A stretch of 48,354 bases of DNA from assembly GCF_001280125.1 (NCBI RefSeq), contig NZ_LGEG01000269.1, positions 1 through 48,354 on the forward strand. The letters are read 5' to 3'. Numbering within the stretch: position 1 is the stretch's first letter; the number at the start of each line of letters is the position of its first letter. The DNA comes from Streptomyces sp. NRRL F-6492 (GTDB lineage: Bacteria; Actinomycetota; Actinomycetes; Streptomycetales; Streptomycetaceae). A model generated the notes under the pieces. That model was not told where the DNA came from and did no database searches. It saw only the letters and a list, made by a program, of their open reading frames with translations. The translations under genes were made by a program, and so were the position numbers. Below are positions 38,428 to 48,177 of this stretch, in pieces.

Positions 38428-39090
38428 ATGACGATCCAGCACACCGGCGCGTACGCGGCGGGCACCGGCATACCGTCCCCACGGGCCCGCGCCCGGACCC
38501 GGGGACGGAGCCGGATCCTGCGGGACCTGCGCGAGCGCGGGGGCCGGGGCCCCCGCGCCCTCACGTTCGCGGCCGGAGACCTCGTGGTCGTCTCCGGGCT
38601 GCCCGGCAGCGGCAAGTCCACCCTCATGAGGCGGACCGCCGGGGGCCGGGGCGTCGACTCCCAGGACGCCCGGGAGCGCTGGGACGCCCGGATGCCCCGC
38701 CTCCTGCCGTACGCGGTCTACCGCCCCCTGGTCCGGATCGCGCACTACGCCGGGCTGCGCCGCGCCCTGCGCTCCGGCGCGAGCGTGGTCGTGCACGACT
38801 GCGGCACCCAGTCCTGGGTGCGCGGCTGGCTCGCCCGCGAGGCCCGCCGCCGGGGGAGCGACCTGCACCTGGTCCTCCTCGACGTCACCCCCGACACCGC
38901 CAGGGCCGGGCAGGACGCCCGGGGCCGGGGCGTCTCCGCGTACGCCTTCGCCCGCCACCGGCGCGCGGTCGGCCGGCTGCTGCGGGCCGCCGGGACCGGC
39001 CGGCTCCCGCACGGCTGCGCCTCGGCGACCCTGCTCGACCGGGACGCCGCCGACACCCTCCGGGAGATCACCTTCGGGGAGGCGGTCTGA
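38428..39090 (+). CDS. P-loop ATP-binding protein (small kinase-like)
   Basis: 220-aa AAA/kinase-like P-loop protein. An Arg-rich N-terminus (19-45) is followed by strand LTFAAGDLVVVSG and Walker A GLPGSGKST at about 57-65, a VVVHDCGTQSWVRGWLA segment (possible Walker B/lid) and HLVLLDVTPDTARAGQDARGRG, which resembles the substrate region of zeta-toxin or tRNA-ligase type polynucleotide kinases. Phosphate acceptor unknown. ATG 38428 with GGGGGAGC upstream. It is divergent from the glycine riboswitch operon. Confidence 0.8.
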   Translation: MTIQHTGAYAAGTGIPSPRARARTRGRSRILRDLRERGGRGPRALTFAAGDLVVVSGLPGSGKSTLMRRTAGGRGVDSQDARERWDARMPRLLPYAVYRPLVRIAHYAGLRRALRSGASVVVHDCGTQSWVRGWLAREARRRGSDLHLVLLDVTPDTARAGQDARGRGVSAYAFARHRRAVGRLLRAAGTGRLPHGCASATLLDRDAADTLREITFGEAV

Positions 39091-39119
39091 CGGACGGGCA
39101 CCGCGCACGGCGCCTCCGG

Positions 39120-39180
39120 GGCCTCCCGTACGGCGACTTCGGGCCTCCCGTACGGCGCCTCCGGGGCCTCCCGTACGGCG
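39120..39180. repeat. Three 22-23 bp repeats between genes
   Basis: GGCCTCCCGTACGGCG occurs at 39120-39135, 39142-39157 and 39165-39180, separated by ACTTCG- and CCTCCG-like linkers. Lies in the 222-bp gap between the P-loop and SseB genes; no gene seen there. Confidence 0.8.
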
Positions 39181-39312
39181 ACTCCGGGTCCCGCCCGCGG
39201 CGCGTCCGGGGCGCTCGTACCCTTCTCTTCTGGCCACGGCGGTGCCGGGGCGGCGTTAGGGTGCTGCCGGGCGGCCGGGTACGGCAGGCCGTGCGAGAAG
39301 GGGAACGGGACC

Positions 39313-40053
39313 GTGGACGTGACGTGGCCGGGCAACGAGCTCGAAGAGGTGCTTGCCGCCTCGCTCGGCAACCCCGAGGCGGGCGGCCGCCTCCTGGAGG
39401 TGCTGGGCCGCAGCCCGGTCTGGGTCCCCCTGCCCAACGGCGGCGGCCCCGACAGCCCCGACCTGGACCTCGCCACCCTGGAGATCGACGGCGCGGCCTA
39501 CGTCCCCGTCTTCAGCTCCGAGCAGCAGCTCCGCGCCTGCGCCGGCGACCACATGTCCTTCGCCGTCGCCCCCGCCCGCGACTTCGCCCGCGGCCTGCCC
39601 CCGCAGCTCGGCATCGCCGTGAACCCCGGCGGCGCCGTCGGCGTCCCGCTGCCCCCGCCCGCCGTCGCCGAGCTCTGCCGCGCCGGCCGGACCCCGCTCG
39701 ACGGGCCCGCGTCCGGCGGCCGCGTCCGGCTCTTCGAGCCCGACTGGCAGGACGACCCCGTCGACTTCCTCGCCGCCGCCTCCGCCGAGTTCGAGGCCAC
39801 CGGCGTCGTCGCCAGCGCCCGCCGCGCCCTCGCCAGCGTCGAGGGCACCGAACCGGCCCTCTTCATCGGCGTCCAGCTCTCCCACTGGGAGGGCGCCGAC
39901 CGCACCGCCCCCCTGGACGCCCTCGGCCGGGCCCTCGGCCGCGTCGAGGTCGCCTGGCCGGTCAACCTCATCCTGCTCGACATGGCGCAGGACCCGGTGG
40001 GCGACTGGATGGTGGAGCGGGTCCGCCCCTTCTACCAGCGCGCCGCCGTGTGA
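39313..40053 (+). CDS. SseB family protein (first copy)
   Basis: 246-aa protein with an N-terminal SseB domain (about 10-120: LEEVLAASLGNPEAGGRLLE, WVPLPNGG, YVPVFSSEQQL) and a C-terminal SseB_C-like domain (about 135-245). SseB is named for enhanced serine sensitivity in E. coli; its biochemical role is unknown. GTG 39313 has AAGGGG about eight bases upstream. The location next to sdaA, glyA and gcvTH fits a link to serine metabolism. A paralogue follows. Confidence 0.85.
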   Translation: MDVTWPGNELEEVLAASLGNPEAGGRLLEVLGRSPVWVPLPNGGGPDSPDLDLATLEIDGAAYVPVFSSEQQLRACAGDHMSFAVAPARDFARGLPPQLGIAVNPGGAVGVPLPPPAVAELCRAGRTPLDGPASGGRVRLFEPDWQDDPVDFLAAASAEFEATGVVASARRALASVEGTEPALFIGVQLSHWEGADRTAPLDALGRALGRVEVAWPVNLILLDMAQDPVGDWMVERVRPFYQRAAV

Positions 40054-40146
40054 GCGGCACCCTGTTTAAGCTGAACTGACTCGACGGCCGCACCTGACCC
40101 GGTGGCCGCACAGACGTGGTGGACGAAAAGAGGGGCGGAACCCAGG

Positions 40147-40938
40147 GTGAGCGCGTCAGGCACCGCTGCGACCGGTCAGGTCGAGCACATGCTGCGCCAG
40201 GTGGCACCCGGACGCTACGACGCGTACGAGCAGCTGCTGCACGCCCTCGCCGACGGCGAGCTCCGGATGCTGCTCTGGCAGGGCTCGCCCGGCTCGCCCG
40301 ACGCCCAGTACGGGAACATGGAGGTCGACGGCTTCGGCTACGCGCCCTGCGTCACCTCCGACCAGGAGCTCGCCGCCTCCGGCTGGAACCGCGCCCACGA
40401 GCGCGTCACCGGCCGCGAGATCGCCCGCGCCCTCTACCCCGACCGCTGGGGCGTCTGGCTCAATCCGCACGCCCCCGGCGGCGGCGTCGGCATCCCCTGG
40501 GCCGACCTGCGCCGGATCGCCACCGGCCTCGACCGGATGCCCGCCGGGCCGCTGCGCGTCACCGAGCCCGCCCTGGAGATCCCGCAGTTCTACGCCCTGA
40601 TCACGCAGAACGCCCACCGCACCCCGGCCGTCCGGGCGCTGCGCCGCGGCTGGGTGCAGCCCGCGCTCGGCTCCCCGTACCTCGTCATCGGGCTCGACCT
40701 CTACGACACCTCCCCGGCGGCCGTCGACACGGTCCGGTCGATGATGCGCCAGTCCATCGGCTCCGTCCCCGACGGGCTGCCCGTCTCGACGGTCGCCCTC
40801 TCCGACGCGTACGACCCGGTGGCGCTCTGGCTGCGGGCGAACGCGCGCCCCTTCTACGACCGCGAGGCGCACGCCGGGCGCGGCTCCGCCCCCGCCCCGG
40901 GGTACGGATACCCGCCGGCGGCACCGTCCGGATACTGA
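40147..40938 (+). CDS. SseB family protein (second copy)
   Basis: 263-aa paralogue of the preceding protein, with the same architecture: MLRQVAPGRYDAYEQLLHALA, YAPCVTSDQELAASGW in the N-terminal domain, and the second domain ending in LWLRANARPFYDRE, which mirrors the VERVRPFYQR end of the first copy. A Pro/Gly/Tyr-rich tail (from about 245) is extra. GTG 40147 with a GAGGGGCGG site; the longer upstream start would precede the conserved part by 15 codons. 93 bp after the first copy, probably one operon. Confidence 0.82.
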   Translation: MSASGTAATGQVEHMLRQVAPGRYDAYEQLLHALADGELRMLLWQGSPGSPDAQYGNMEVDGFGYAPCVTSDQELAASGWNRAHERVTGREIARALYPDRWGVWLNPHAPGGGVGIPWADLRRIATGLDRMPAGPLRVTEPALEIPQFYALITQNAHRTPAVRALRRGWVQPALGSPYLVIGLDLYDTSPAAVDTVRSMMRQSIGSVPDGLPVSTVALSDAYDPVALWLRANARPFYDREAHAGRGSAPAPGYGYPPAAPSGY

Positions 40939-41290
40939 GACGTCCCCTCCTTTCCCGTCCGCCCCACCGGCCCCGCCGGAAGCCTTTGTTCGCCCCAATT
41001 GAAGAGGTCAAACGCCCAGTTGGGTGACATGTCCGATTGGGGGGAAGAGGGGCCGAGATGGTCCGCTCACACCCGCGCGGCGTCCGGATAACGGAAGTCG
41101 CAGCACCGCATCACGTTTGAGCAACCATTCCCCGTCAGGGCTGGCGGGTGATCACAAGCGCGTTGAAGACTCCCCGGAACACCGGGTGTTCGGCTCCTTT
41201 CGGGCAGATACCCAGCAGGTTGTTCCACCGAGCCGCTACCCGCGGCGGGCAAGGGCCGGCTACCGGCGGCCGAGAGGGGTCCTCACCACG
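40939..41290 (+). promoter_or_regulatory. Leader/promoter region of the oligopeptide operon
   Basis: 352 bp with no convincing gene. It contains an 8-bp inverted repeat with one mismatch, CCCAATTG (40994-41001) and CAGTTGGG (41017-41024), with CGATTGGGGGG shortly after, in a low-GC patch, and AACCATTCC at 41121. The transporter promoter is probably here, but no clear -35/-10 pair stands out. Confidence 0.4.
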
Positions 41291-42319
41291 ATGACGGCAC
41301 CACTGCGCGAGACCAGTGCGGGCGCGTCGACCGCCACCGTCGACGGCGTGCCCGCCGATCCCGGCTCCTCCGGCACCCCCGGCACCCCCGACAAGGCGAT
41401 CCAGGGCCGCTCGCCCTGGAAGATCGCCTGGACCCGCCTCAAGCGCGACAAGCTCGCCCTCGCCGGCGCCTGCGTCGTCGTCTTCCTCATCCTGGTCGCG
41501 CTCTTCGCGCCGGTCATCGTCGGTCTCCTCGGCCACCCGCCGGACGAGTTCCACGAGGACCAGATCGACCCGCTCTTCGGCACCCCGATCGGCGCCTGGG
41601 GCGGCATCAGCTCCGACTTCCTCCTCGGGGTCGAGCCGGTCAACGGCCGCGACGTCTTCAGCCGCATCGTCTACGGCGCCCAGATCTCCCTGCTCGTCGC
41701 CTTCCTCGCGGCGGTCTTCGCGGTCCTCCTCGGCACCGTCCTCGGCATCGTCGCCGGCTACTTCGGCGGCTGGATCGACGCGGCCCTCAGCCGGGTCATG
41801 GACGTCATGCTCGCCTTCCCGCAGCTGCTCTTCACGATCGCGCTGGTCTCGGTGCTGCCCAACGAGCTGTTCGGGATCGAGGGCTCGGGCGTGCGCATCG
41901 GCGCCCTCGTCGTCGTGATCGGCTTCTTCGGCTGGCCGTACGTCGGCCGCATCGTCCGCGGCCAGACCCTCTCGCTGCGCGAGCGCGAGTACGTGGAGGC
42001 CGCCCGCAGCCTGGGCGCCGGCCGCCTCTACATCCTCCGCAAGGAGCTGCTGCCCAACCTGGTCGCCCCGATCACGGTCTACGCGACCCTCATGATCCCC
42101 ACCAACATCCTCACCGAAGCGGCCCTCAGCTTCCTCGGCGCGGGAGTGAAGCCTCCCACCGCCTCCTGGGGACAGATGCTGTCCAAGGCCGTCAACACCT
42201 ACGAGTCGGACCCCCTGTTCATGGTGATCCCCGGCCTCGCGATCTTCATCACCGTCCTGGCGTTCAACCTCTTCGGCGACGGCGTGCGCGACGCGCTCGA
42301 CCCGAAGGGCTCCCGCTGA
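41291..42319 (+). CDS. Oligopeptide ABC transporter permease (OppC/DppC type)
   Basis: 342-aa inner-membrane permease. After a polar 45-residue N-terminus and first helix (LALAGACVVVFLILVALFAP, part) there is a periplasmic-side loop and five more helices; the ATPase-contact EAA motif is EYVEAARSLGAGRLYILRKELLPN. The FGTPIGAW...GRDVFSRIVYGA region is typical of OppC/DppC. ATG 41291; AGGGG lies 12 bases upstream. First gene of a five-gene importer in the order permease, binding protein, permease, ATPase, ATPase, as in the Streptomyces bldK operon. Confidence 0.93.
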   Translation: MTAPLRETSAGASTATVDGVPADPGSSGTPGTPDKAIQGRSPWKIAWTRLKRDKLALAGACVVVFLILVALFAPVIVGLLGHPPDEFHEDQIDPLFGTPIGAWGGISSDFLLGVEPVNGRDVFSRIVYGAQISLLVAFLAAVFAVLLGTVLGIVAGYFGGWIDAALSRVMDVMLAFPQLLFTIALVSVLPNELFGIEGSGVRIGALVVVIGFFGWPYVGRIVRGQTLSLREREYVEAARSLGAGRLYILRKELLPNLVAPITVYATLMIPTNILTEAALSFLGAGVKPPTASWGQMLSKAVNTYESDPLFMVIPGLAIFITVLAFNLFGDGVRDALDPKGSR

Positions 42320-42428
42320 CCGTTCGCCGACGACCCGCAAGACCCGCCCCTGCCGCTGTCGACAGGAGGCTCATCCCCCTCGGCGGACCGCCGTAACGGC
42401 CGCCACTATCCCGGAGGTTGCGAGACCC

Positions 42429-44198
42429 ATGACTCTGATGAGCTCTCAGAGGCGCAGAATCGCCGCGGGCGCGCTGCTCGCCGCGGCCACGATGGTCGTC
42501 ACCACGGCCTGCGGCGGCGGCAACGGCGGCGGCGGCAGTGACAAGGGCAAGGACGGCCTCGCCTTCAACGGCGGCGTCAACAAGGTCCTCAACGCCTCCG
42601 ACAAGAAGGGCGGCGAGCTGAAGTTCATCGGCTCGCAGGAGGCCGACTCGTGGGACCCGCAGCGCGGCTACTACGGCTTCGTGTGGGACTTCGCCCGCTA
42701 CTACACCCGCCAGCTGGTCACCTTCAAGGCCGAGCCGGGCGCCGCCTCCACCGAGCTGGTCTCCGACCTCGCCACCGACACCGGCAAGGTCTCGGCCGAC
42801 GGCCTCACCTACACCTTCACGCTGAAGGACGGGGTCACCTGGGAGGACGGCAAGCCGATCACCTCCAAGGACGTCAAGTACGGCATCGAGCGCATCTGGG
42901 CGCAGGACGTCATCTCCGGCGGCCCGATCTACCTCCAGCAGGTCCTGGACCCCAAGGGCGAGTACAAGGGCCCGTACAAGGACACCTCCGCGGACAAGCT
43001 CGGCCTGAAGGCGATCGAGACCCCGGACGACAAGACCATCGTCTTCAAGCTGCCGGTCGCCAACGGCGACTTCCTGCAGATGCTGGCGATGCCCGCGGCC
43101 TCCCCGGTCCGCCAGGACAAGGACACCAAGTCCAAGTACGGCCTGAAGCCCTTCTCCTCCGGCCCGTACAAGTGGGACTCGTACACCCCCAACAAGTCGA
43201 TCAAGCTCGTCCGCAACGACAAGTGGGACGCCAAGACGGACACGATCCGCAAGGCCCTGCCGGACAAGATCAGCGTCACGTTCACCACGAACGCCGACGA
43301 CATGGACAACCGCCTGATCGAGGGCGAGTACGACCTCGACATCAACGCGACCGGTGTCGGCGCCGCCGCCCGCCAGAAGGTGCTCCAGCAGCACAAGAGC
43401 AACATCGACAACCCGCAGACGGGCTTCATCCGCTACGCGGTCTTCCCGCAGACGGTCATCGACAACGTCGAGTGCCGCAAGGCCATCATCTACGCGGCCG
43501 ACTCCAAGTCCCTCCAGACCGCCCGCGGCGGCCCGCAGGCCGGTGGCGACATCGCCGCCAACATGCTGCCGCCGGCGATCAAGGGCGCCGACCCGAAGGC
43601 CGACCCGTACGGCAAGCTCGCGGGCAAGGCGGACGTCGCGAAGGCCAAGGAGGCCCTCGCGAAGTGCGGCAAGCCGAACGGCTTCAAGACCACCATCGCG
43701 GTCCGCAACAACAAGCCGATCGAGATCGCCACCGCCGAGTCCCTCCAGCAGTCGCTGAAGGCCGTCGGCATCGAGGCCCAGATCGACCAGTTCGACGGCG
43801 CCCAGACCTCGGGCATCATCGGTTCGCCGAAGGTGGTCAAGGAGAAGGGCTACGGCATCATCATCATGGGCTGGGGCGCCGACTTCCCGTCGGGCCAGGG
43901 CTTCCTCCAGCCGCTGGTCGACGGCCGCTTCATCCTCCAGAGCGGCAACAACAACTTCTCGGAGCTGAACGACAAGGCCGTCAACGGCCTGTTCGACCAG
44001 GCGCTGAAGGAGACCGACCCGGTCAAGGCCGGCGACCTCTACAAGCAGATCAACACGAAGGTGTCGGAGGCCGCGGTCTACCTGCCCTTCACCCACGAGA
44101 AGAACATCATCTGGCGCAGCTCCCGCCTGACCAACGTCTACACGGCGGACGCCTACAACGGCCGCTACGACTACGCGTCGCTCGGCGTCGTCAAGTAA
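42429..44198 (+). CDS. Oligopeptide-binding lipoprotein (SBP family 5)
   Basis: 589-aa extracellular solute-binding protein, family 5. Signal with lipobox TTAC, then a Gly-rich linker. Conserved features: ADSWDPQRGYYGFVWDFARYYTRQLVTF in part, GLTYTFTLKDGVTWEDGKPITSKDVKYGIER (part), FSSGPYKW and a large C-terminal lobe ending near YDYASLGVV. It delivers peptides to the membrane pair. ATG 42429 with GGAGG 11 bases upstream. Lysine content is high for this genome, as is usual for these proteins. A 38-bp palindrome follows before the next gene. Confidence 0.95.
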   Translation: MTLMSSQRRRIAAGALLAAATMVVTTACGGGNGGGGSDKGKDGLAFNGGVNKVLNASDKKGGELKFIGSQEADSWDPQRGYYGFVWDFARYYTRQLVTFKAEPGAASTELVSDLATDTGKVSADGLTYTFTLKDGVTWEDGKPITSKDVKYGIERIWAQDVISGGPIYLQQVLDPKGEYKGPYKDTSADKLGLKAIETPDDKTIVFKLPVANGDFLQMLAMPAASPVRQDKDTKSKYGLKPFSSGPYKWDSYTPNKSIKLVRNDKWDAKTDTIRKALPDKISVTFTTNADDMDNRLIEGEYDLDINATGVGAAARQKVLQQHKSNIDNPQTGFIRYAVFPQTVIDNVECRKAIIYAADSKSLQTARGGPQAGGDIAANMLPPAIKGADPKADPYGKLAGKADVAKAKEALAKCGKPNGFKTTIAVRNNKPIEIATAESLQQSLKAVGIEAQIDQFDGAQTSGIIGSPKVVKEKGYGIIIMGWGADFPSGQGFLQPLVDGRFILQSGNNNFSELNDKAVNGLFDQALKETDPVKAGDLYKQINTKVSEAAVYLPFTHEKNIIWRSSRLTNVYTADAYNGRYDYASLGVVK

Positions 44199-44261
44199 TC
44201 CGACCCGCTCCACCGGCGCACCACCCGCCGCCAGGTCCGAAGGGCAGGTGATGGCCGAGGG

Positions 44262-44299
44262 CGGCGGCCGGGGGACCCGATCGGGTCCCCCGGCCGCCG
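44262..44299. repeat. 38-bp perfect palindrome between binding protein and permease
   Basis: CGGCGGCCGGGGGACCCGA and its exact reverse complement meet with no spacer, 63 bp after the binding-protein stop and 13 bp before the permease ATG. As RNA it is an extremely stable hairpin. In importer operons such structures protect the upstream message and limit read-through, giving more binding protein than permease. Confidence 0.95.
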
Positions 44300-44312
44300 A
44301 CCGGCCGACCGC

Positions 44313-45307
<995 letters not shown>

Positions 45308-45311
<4 letters not shown>

Positions 45312-46459
45312 CGGACCAGCTGTCGAAGACCGGAGCGGCGGTGGGAGAGCCCGCCGCCACCGGGAAGCCCGCCGCCGGGAAGTCCGCCGCCGGAAAGCCC
45401 GGTCCGGGGAGGCCCGCCCCCTCCGACGCCTTCCTCGACGTACGCGACCTGAAGATCCACTTCCCGACCGACGACGGTCTGGTCAAGTCGGTCGACGGCC
45501 TCTCCTTCCAGCTGGAGAAGGGCAAGACCCTCGGCATCGTCGGCGAGTCCGGCTCCGGCAAGTCGGTGACCTCGCTCGGCATCATGGGCCTGCACACGGT
45601 CGGGCAGTACGGCCGGCAGAAGGCCCGCATCTCCGGCGAGATCTGGCTCAACGGGCGCGAGCTGCTCTCGGCCGACCCGGAAGAGGTCCGCCGGATGCGC
45701 GGCCGCGAGATGGCCATGATCTTCCAGGACCCGCTGTCCGCGATGCACCCGTACTACACGGTGGGCGCCCAGATCGTGGAGGCGTACCGCGTCCACCACG
45801 ACGTGAACAAGAAGACGGCGCGCACCCGGGCCGTCGAACTCCTCGACCGGGTCGGCATCCCCGAGCCCGTCAAGCGGTTCGACAACTACCCGCACGAGTT
45901 CTCCGGCGGCATGCGCCAGCGCGCGATGATCGCCATGGCGCTCGTCAACAACCCCGAGCTGCTCATCGCCGACGAGCCGACCACGGCCCTCGACGTGACC
46001 GTGCAGGCGCAGATCCTCGACCTGATGCGGGACCTCCAGAAGGAGTTCGGCTCCGCGGTCGTCATCATCACCCACGACCTCGGCGTCGTCGCCGAGCTCG
46101 CCGACGACATCCTCGTCATGTACGGCGGGCGCTGCGTCGAGCGCGGCCCGGCCGAGCAGGTCTTCTACGAGCCGCAGCACCCCTACACCTGGGGCCTGCT
46201 CGGCTCGATGCCGCGCATCGACCGGGAGCAGACCGACCGGCTCATCCCGGTCAAGGGCAACCCGCCCAGCCTCATCAACATCCCGAGCGGCTGCGCCTTC
46301 AACCCGCGCTGCCCGTACGCGGACGTCCCCAAGGGCGGCATCACGCGCACCCAGCGGCCCGAGCTGGAGCTCGTCGGAGAGCGCCACCACTCCGCCTGCC
46401 ACATGCCGCAGGAGGAGCGCACCCGCATCTGGACCGAAGAGATTGCGCCGAAGCTGTGA
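45308..46459 (+). CDS. Oligopeptide ABC transporter ATPase (OppD type)
   Basis: 383-aa ATPase. After an Ala/Gly/Lys/Pro low-complexity N-terminus (10-38) come Walker [10 protein letters not shown]-loop [11 protein letters not shown], signature [15 protein letters not shown], Walker [15 protein letters not shown] and H-loop IITHDLG. The C-terminal oligo_HPY region keeps the [10 protein letters not shown] cysteines. Overlaps both neighbours by 4 bp (ATGA before, GTGA after), so the last three genes are translationally coupled. Confidence 0.95.
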
Positions 46460-47964
46460 GCGAGACCATGGAACCCCTGCTCAAGGTCACCGGCCTGCAG
46501 AAGCACTTCCCCATCCGGAAGGGCCTGCTCCAGCGCCAGAGCGGCGCGGTCAAGGCGGTCGACGGCCTCGACTTCGAGGTCTACCCCGGTGAGACCCTCG
46601 GCATCGTCGGCGAGTCCGGCTGCGGCAAGTCCACGATGGGCCGGCTCATCACCCGCCTGCTCGAACCGACCGGCGGCACGGTCGAGTTCCAGGGCAAGGA
46701 CATCTCCCACCTCGGGGTGTCCGGGATGCGGCCGTTCCGCCGGGACATCCAGATGATCTTCCAGGACCCGTACGGCTCGCTGAACCCGCGCCACACGGTC
46801 GGCACGATCGTCTCGGCGCCCTTCCGGCTCCAGGGCGTCGAGCCCGAGGGCGGCGTGAAGAAGGAGGTGCAGCGCCTCCTCGGCCTGGTGGGCCTCAACC
46901 CGGAGCACTACAACCGCTACCCGCACGAGTTCTCCGGCGGCCAGCGCCAGCGCATCGGCATCGCCCGCGCGCTCGCGCTCAAGCCGAAGCTGGTCGTGGC
47001 GGACGAGCCGGTCTCGGCCCTGGACGTCTCCATCCAGGCGCAGGTGGTCAACCTCCTGGACGACCTCCAGGACGAGCTGGGCCTCACCTACGTGTTCATC
47101 GCGCACGACCTCTCGGTCGTCCGGCACGTCTCGGACCGCATCGCCGTGATGTACCTCGGCAAGATCGTCGAGCTCGCGGACCGCAAGTCCCTGTACGAGG
47201 CCCCGATGCACCCGTACACCCGGGCCCTGATGTCGGCGGTCCCGGTCCCGGACCCGCGCCGCCGGGGCGTCAAGAGCGAGCGCATCCTCCTCAACGGGGA
47301 CGTCCCCTCCCCGATCGCCCCGCCGCCGGGCTGCCGCTTCCACACCCGCTGCTGGAAGGCCACGGAGGTCTGCAAGACCCAGGAGCCCCCGCTCCTGGAA
47401 CTCCGCCCGGGCCAGCGCGTGGCCTGCCACCACCCGGAGAACGCGGAGGGCGTGACGGTACCGGGGACACGGGAGTCGGTGGAGATCACCAAACGCCCGG
47501 AACCGACCACGCCGGCCGCCACCGGGACGGAGGCCTCTGCCGGGACGGAGACCCCGGTGAAGGCCGAGGCTTCGGTCGGGTCTGTTGCGGAGGTGCCGAC
47601 CGGGGTGGAGACCTCGGCGAAGGCCGAGCTTCCGGTCGGGTCTGTTGCGGAGGTGCCGACCGGGGTGGAGACCCCGGTGAAGGCCGAGCTTCCGGTCGGG
47701 TCTGTTGCGGAGGTGCCGACCGGGGTGGAGACCCCGGTGAAGGCCGAGGCTTCGGTCGGGGCCGTTGCGGAGGCGTCCGCCGGGACGGAGACCCCGGCGA
47801 AGGCCGAGAAGCCCGCCGGGGCGGAGGCCGCGACCGGGCCCGAGGCGTCTGCCGCGACGGACGGCCCGGCCGGGACCGGGCCCGAGGGCAAGGCATCGGC
47901 GGAGACGGACGGTCCGGCCGAGGCCGCCGGGCCCGCCGCCGAGGGCGACGCGCCGAAGGCGTGA
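46456..47964 (+). CDS. Oligopeptide ABC transporter ATPase (OppF type) with repeat tail
   Basis: 502-aa ATPase, about 150 residues longer than usual OppF. The normal part (1-340) has Walker [11 protein letters not shown]-loop [11 protein letters not shown], signature [15 protein letters not shown], Walker [16 protein letters not shown]-loop FIAHDLSVV and the oligo_HPY cysteines in [11 protein letters not shown]. The tail is Ala/Glu/Pro/Thr/Val-rich and made of 20-residue repeats ([16 protein letters not shown] type) followed by looser Ala-Gly-Glu copies; it is probably disordered. GTG 46456 overlaps the preceding stop. Whether the tail is functional is unknown. Confidence 0.93.
   Translation: MSETMEPLLKVTGLQKHFPIRKGLLQRQSGAVKAVDGLDFEVYPGETLGIVGESGCGKSTMGRLITRLLEPTGGTVEFQGKDISHLGVSGMRPFRRDIQMIFQDPYGSLNPRHTVGTIVSAPFRLQGVEPEGGVKKEVQRLLGLVGLNPEHYNRYPHEFSGGQRQRIGIARALALKPKLVVADEPVSALDVSIQAQVVNLLDDLQDELGLTYVFIAHDLSVVRHVSDRIAVMYLGKIVELADRKSLYEAPMHPYTRALMSAVPVPDPRRRGVKSERILLNGDVPSPIAPPPGCRFHTRCWKATEVCKTQEPPLLELRPGQRVACHHPENAEGVTVPGTRESVEITKRPEPTTPAATGTEASAGTETPVKAEASVGSVAEVPTGVETSAKAELPVGSVAEVPTGVETPVKAELPVGSVAEVPTGVETPVKAEASVGAVAEASAGTETPAKAEKPAGAEAATGPEASAATDGPAGTGPEGKASAETDGPAEAAGPAAEGDAPKA
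47521..47820 (+). repeat. 60-bp tandem repeats inside the last ATPase gene
   Basis: Five 60-bp in-frame units at 47521, 47581, 47641, 47701 and 47761. The units at 47581, 47641 and 47701 are nearly identical; the outer two are diverged. Each encodes 20 residues. Near-identity implies recent expansion by unequal crossing-over or slippage, so copy number may vary between strains. Confidence 0.95.
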
Positions 47965-47969
47965 CCCCG

Positions 47970-48007
47970 GAGAGGTCCCTGTCGCCGCCCGGCGACGGGG
48001 ACCTCTC
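47970..48007 (+). terminator. Terminator of the oligopeptide operon
   Basis: 18-bp stem GAGAGGTCCCTGTCGCCG / CGGCGACGGGGACCTCTC with one wobble pair and a minimal CC loop, 6 bp after the stop. Confidence 0.9.
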
Positions 48008-48011
48008 GCGT

Positions 48012-48036
48012 GTACGGGGCGGAGCCCGCCCCGTAC
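48012..48036. terminator. Second hairpin, back to back
   Basis: 11-bp perfect inverted repeat GTACGGGGCGG / CCGCCCCGTAC with an AGC loop right after the first terminator; a backup or reverse-direction terminator. Confidence 0.65.
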
Positions 48037-48045
48037 GCCTCCCGT

Positions 48046-48177
48046 GCCCGCAGGGGGCTTGCGCCTGTCCCGCCCCCGTGCGCCCGCAGGGCGCTTGCGC
48101 CTGCCCCGCGTCCCGCGCCCGCGGGGGCTTGCGCCCGTCCCGCGCCCTGAGCCCGCAGGGGGCTTGCAGCTGCACGG
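48046..48177. repeat. Four imperfect 34-36 bp repeats
   Basis: Copies beginning GCCCGCAGGGGGCTTGCGCC occur at 48046, 48082, 48117 and 48151 with periods of 36, 35 and 34. A separate GCCAGCT/GCCGGCT heptamer run follows at 48187-48207. The rest of the window (to 48354) holds no recognisable gene. Confidence 0.8.
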
